From Chara braunii (taxonomy: Eukaryota; Streptophyta; Charophyceae; Charales; Characeae): a stretch of DNA of 57,064 nucleotides. Of the stretch, positions 54,646-57,064 are shown piece after piece. Each line of letters opens with the position of its first letter. Position 1 is the first letter of the stretch. Position numbers and translations under genes: made by a program. The notes beneath the pieces were generated by a model. The model was given only the letters and a program-made list of their open reading frames with translations. It did not search any database and was not told where the DNA came from. Location of the stretch: NCBI GenBank assembly GCA_003427395.1, contig BFEA01000211.1, positions 2,142,815 to 2,199,878 on the forward strand. The letters run 5' to 3'.

Positions 54646-54886
54646 ATCTCCGACCAGAACATGGAAAGGTACATCGCTACTTTTCTTTTACCCTTTTTTT
54701 CAAGGCTTTGAGGCCCTCAGCTGTCGTCCATAACTGAACCTACTCAGCCTGGACCCGACCCCCTTGTGAAGGTAACTTGAAAGTTGGTCCTGTTAACTCA
54801 AACATAACGCATATGCATTGTAAACGAATACAACGGTGTGCGTTGTATTTGTTCACAAGGCATATGCATTATGTTCGGGGGAAGAC
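54131..54886. mobile_element. Nested foldback elements with TCTTCCCCCGAACATAA ends
   Basis: ATCTTCCCCCGAACATAACG at the left and, inverted, CATATGCATTATGTTCGGGG + GAAGAC at the right match at 23 of 24 positions, delimiting ~755 bases. Inside are a second inverted pair (TTCGACTATAAGG at 54212 / CCTTATAGTCGAA at 54274) and an 88-base hairpin at the right (54799-54886). The ends resemble the 90-bp MITEs of the PP2C introns (GTCTTCACCCGAA). Confidence 0.6.
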
Positions 54887-55628
54887 AATAACATATTAGC
54901 AATAGCCGCGGTGCCAGTTCCAATAGCAAACATCCATAACCACGACACCAGTCCAACAACGGCCTATTGGCCATGAACGGTAAATGAGCACCGCACGACT
55001 ATTTTTTCAGCGGCAGATTGAAATGGTAAACCCGACCAAAGCCCAGATAGATAATCAAAATGGATGGGACCAGCGGTGAGCAATAACCACGGCCGGAACA
55101 ACCCGGGCCGACAACACTCCCCAAACTGTCATCGAGGAACCACTAGGACCCAAAAAACACCCACACCACTGATTGCACCGAACTGTCAAGAGCCATCGCG
55201 CGAAATGACTACCGAAACTGATTATTCAATGACAATAATAAGAGAGAAAATATAATTAAATCATTCATTAGAATTATATAAAGTATTCATGAACAATTCA
55301 AGAAGAAATGATTCGAATAACCCAAGCGTCGAAGATCAAGTGAACCCACAAAAACAGGTTGCTGCACCGACAGTCTCCATCGAACGTTGTAGTCCTAACT
55401 CATACTGGACAGCAAGGTATCAGTTATCATGTCTGAAACAGTCAGTCGCACGCATCGACCGTCACCCCCAAAATCATAATGTCTGTCAAACCGGGCAAAA
55501 GTAAAAAGGGTCACCGATGGTCAAATCGAACCATATAAATCAAGGTAGAACTAGGGCAAAACATAATTGGCCTAAAAAAGGAAGATAAAAAAAAATAGCA
55601 AAAAAACAGATTCTTTTTTATCGTTCTT
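54887..55628. other. No gene recognised
   Basis: Short, polar frames (55064-55255, 55289-55504) without known domains. Confidence 0.45.
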
Positions 55629-55635
55629 GAATATA

Positions 55636-55710
<75 letters not shown>
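55629..55710. repeat. (TA)n microsatellite, ~40 units
   Basis: It directly follows the CGTCACAAACAGAA end of the hammerhead element and is therefore read as its tail on the minus strand. Confidence 0.9.
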
Positions 55711-55713
<3 letters not shown>

Positions 55714-55783
55714 TCACAAACAGAAGTGCCCGGTAAACCGTAGGCAGAGAGAGAGAAGAGGACAACAAACGAGGGGCTGTGAC

Positions 55784-55823
55784 AAACTGTTTCGTCGGAG
55801 TTTCACCGACTCATCAAGAGGCT
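55784..55823 (-). ncRNA. Partial hammerhead, minus copy
   Basis: GCCUC, UUGAUGA, GUCGG-UGAAACU-CCGAC, GAAA, CAGUU. Stem II and the GAAA side are intact; the first core base is U instead of C, and the upstream strand with the cleavage site is missing because the copy starts in the stem I loop. Confidence 0.7.
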
Positions 55824-55833
55824 ATATATATAT

Positions 55834-55875
55834 AGCCTCTTGATGAGTCGGTGAAACTCCGACGAAACAGTTTGT
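55834..55875 (+). ncRNA. Partial hammerhead, plus copy 1
   Basis: Same sequence as the minus copy. GAGGC from the neighbouring minus copy could close stem I with its GCCUC, but the stem III strand and UH cleavage site are absent. Confidence 0.7.
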
Positions 55876-55894
55876 CACAGCCCCTCGTTTATAT

Positions 55895-55936
55895 AGCCTC
55901 TTGATGAGTCGGTGAAACTCCGACGAAACAGTTTGT
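55895..55936 (+). ncRNA. Partial hammerhead, plus copy 2
   Basis: Tandem repeat of plus copy 1 at a 61-base period, again starting at TATATAGCCTC. Confidence 0.7.
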
Positions 55937-55996
55937 CACAGCCCCTCGTTTGTTGTCCTCTTCTCTCTCTCTGCCTACGGTTTACCGGGCAGTTCT

Positions 55997-56488
55997 ATTC
56001 GCCCACGTTTTTTTTCACTTTTTACTTTTTGTTTTCACTTTAGTTCAGAGTCTTAACAATTTTATTATTTTTTGAAACTTTTTTAGTGGGTTTTGCATGA
56101 TGTGAAGTACACATGTGTAAATTTTTAGGGCATTTAGCTATGCCAAAAAAAAAGAAAAATTGCCAAAGATGGCGGTGTCATAAAAGCGGTCGCGCACTCA
56201 GTAAATTTATTTATTTATTTATTGTTATTTTTATTATTAGTATTGTTTCTCCATATTTTATTTTTATTTCAAATTTGGTAAGGAATTTAGATGTAATGCT
56301 CAGGCAAATCTTGTTTAATTTATTTTTCTTCATAACATATCGTTTTTTCATATTTTTTTGATTTTTTTGTTTTTTAATTTTTTTTGGTCGGCATTTGGCC
56401 TGAACGGCCGAACGCATCCCCAAGGGGTCCCATACATTCGGGCATTCGGATTCGGGCGTTCGGCCCGTCCCGAACACCGGTTACCTTG
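55997..56488. mobile_element. hAT-like MITE, copy 3, left end missing
   Basis: It ends CGGCCCGTCCCGAACACCGG + TTACCTTG before a (TA)n tract, as copy 2 does. Interior blocks (GCCAAAGATGGCGGTGTC, TTTCAAATTTGGTAAG, CAGGCAAAT.TTGTT) are colinear with copies 1 and 2. The left end is replaced by the hammerhead palindrome. Confidence 0.75.
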
Positions 56489-57064
56489 TATATATATATA
56501 TATATCCCCGCAGAAATAAATACATCCCCGCCTTCGACTCGACCACATAAAGTCGCTTACGCGGAAGCACGCCTGCCCACCTGCGACCTAGCGTCAGAGG
56601 AAACAAAAGTAAAGGCAAAATAAACCCTCATAAAGGGTGTCAAAAATATGATAAAATAAAAGGGTAAAATAAATAGTACTAGGGGACGTGTCAGCGAGTG
56701 GAGGCGTAGAAAACAGGGGTCGCCCCGGACACCCATTTTTTCCGTCACCTGTCAAATAAAAGGAAAGTCAAAGATTGACGTAGTAGATAGATATAGACTC
56801 TTGAAACCCTCATTTCGGGTAACCGACTGAATTTGGCCGCTCGACACCAGTGTGCCGAGCTGTGCCAAGGCTCGAACTACCGGTTGTTCACCTCCTTGGC
56901 CTAGACGTAGGAGAAAATAGGAAATAGAAAAAGCAAACGTAAACGAGCGAAAGCAAGGATTTAGTCGTTTTGAAAAAAAGAAAAACAAAGAAAAGAAAAA
57001 TAACGATTCTGTTTCAGTTGGCGGCGCAAAATGAAAGTGAATCCTCTCGCTACTGCGGGAAGAT
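56489..57064. other. No gene; tRNA-like word on the minus strand
   Basis: On the minus strand near 56910-56860, TAGGCCAAGGAGG followed by GTTCGAGCC resembles A and B boxes (the B box is exact; the A box has one deviation). Probably a SINE head. The rest is unassigned. Confidence 0.35.

Larger units (their letters stand above)
55711..55996. mobile_element. Head-to-head hammerhead-bearing element copies (palindrome plus tandem unit)
   Basis: Left arm 55722-55829 and right arm 55831-55996 are inverted repeats, the right one enlarged by one tandem 61-bp unit. Each half-copy, read outward from the centre, begins TATATAGCCTC, continues TTGATGAGTCGGTGAAACTC + CGACGAAACAG (hammerhead core with stem II GUCGG/CCGAC and GAAA) and ends GTTTACCGGGCA(G/C)TTCT. 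The minus-strand copy goes on to GTTTGTGACGA(TA)n. Confidence 0.8.

Noticed and set aside
1-57064. CRISPR array, bacterial operon or plasmid features
   Set aside because: Intron-bearing plant-type gene, microsatellites and eukaryotic transposons; no regularly spaced identical short repeats with unique spacers.

Overview
The window reads as nuclear DNA from a streptophyte with a large, repeat-rich genome: a land plant or a multicellular charophycean alga (I cannot separate these, and Chara-like genomes fit as well as fern or gymnosperm ones). The evidence is one split plant-type PP2C phosphatase gene with introns of 1.5-6.9 kb, plant-type U6 snRNA fragments, long GA/CT, CA and TA microsatellites, several non-autonomous transposon families and a decayed APE-type LINE. 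Three places with ambiguous bases and an untrimmed library adapter show that this is a short-read draft assembly.

Layout. Positions 1-13 kb (minus strand) hold the 5' two thirds of a PP2C protein phosphatase gene. Four coding exons (12947-12540, 5634-5395, 3222-3011, 1484-1356) join with consistent phases into about 329 residues; the C-terminal third lies beyond the left edge or is not recognisable. Its introns carry minisatellites, small hairpin MITEs, a duplicated piece of exon 3, a 2.7 kb purine/pyrimidine-skewed tract that imitates a 773-codon ORF, possible zinc-finger remains, and an assembly artefact (a Nextera mate-pair junction adapter at 6165-6202). From 13 to 35 kb I recognise no gene; the sequence becomes AT-rich and consists of MITEs (a TTAA-flanked family at 28.0 and 29.7 kb, foldbacks at 19.7 and 23.6 kb), a diverged ~120-bp tandem array (32.2-34.25 kb) split by a hAT-like MITE, and low-complexity DNA.

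From 35 to 44 kb lies the most unusual part. A composite repeat is present in two inverted copies (about 35.1-36.6 kb on + and 43.86-41.44 kb on -). It carries a tRNA-like head with intact A and B boxes and a segment of U6 snRNA. The first copy also has a textbook type III hammerhead ribozyme on the opposite strand; the second copy is interrupted by a hAT-like MITE. A related hammerhead family with a (TA)n tail recurs as a head-to-head palindrome at 55.7-56.0 kb. Between the two composite copies is an inverted repeat with ~0.85-kb arms.

From 44.4 to 51 kb (minus strand) is a LINE with recognisable endonuclease, reverse transcriptase and 3' region, broken by many stops and frameshifts. The last 6 kb contain possible but unassigned exons, nested foldback elements, the ribozyme palindrome and a third, 5'-truncated hAT-like MITE.

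The only conventional host gene I can support is the PP2C gene. The rest is mobile-element and repeat sequence, with small-RNA-derived modules (tRNA-like, U6, hammerhead) gathered in one repeat family.
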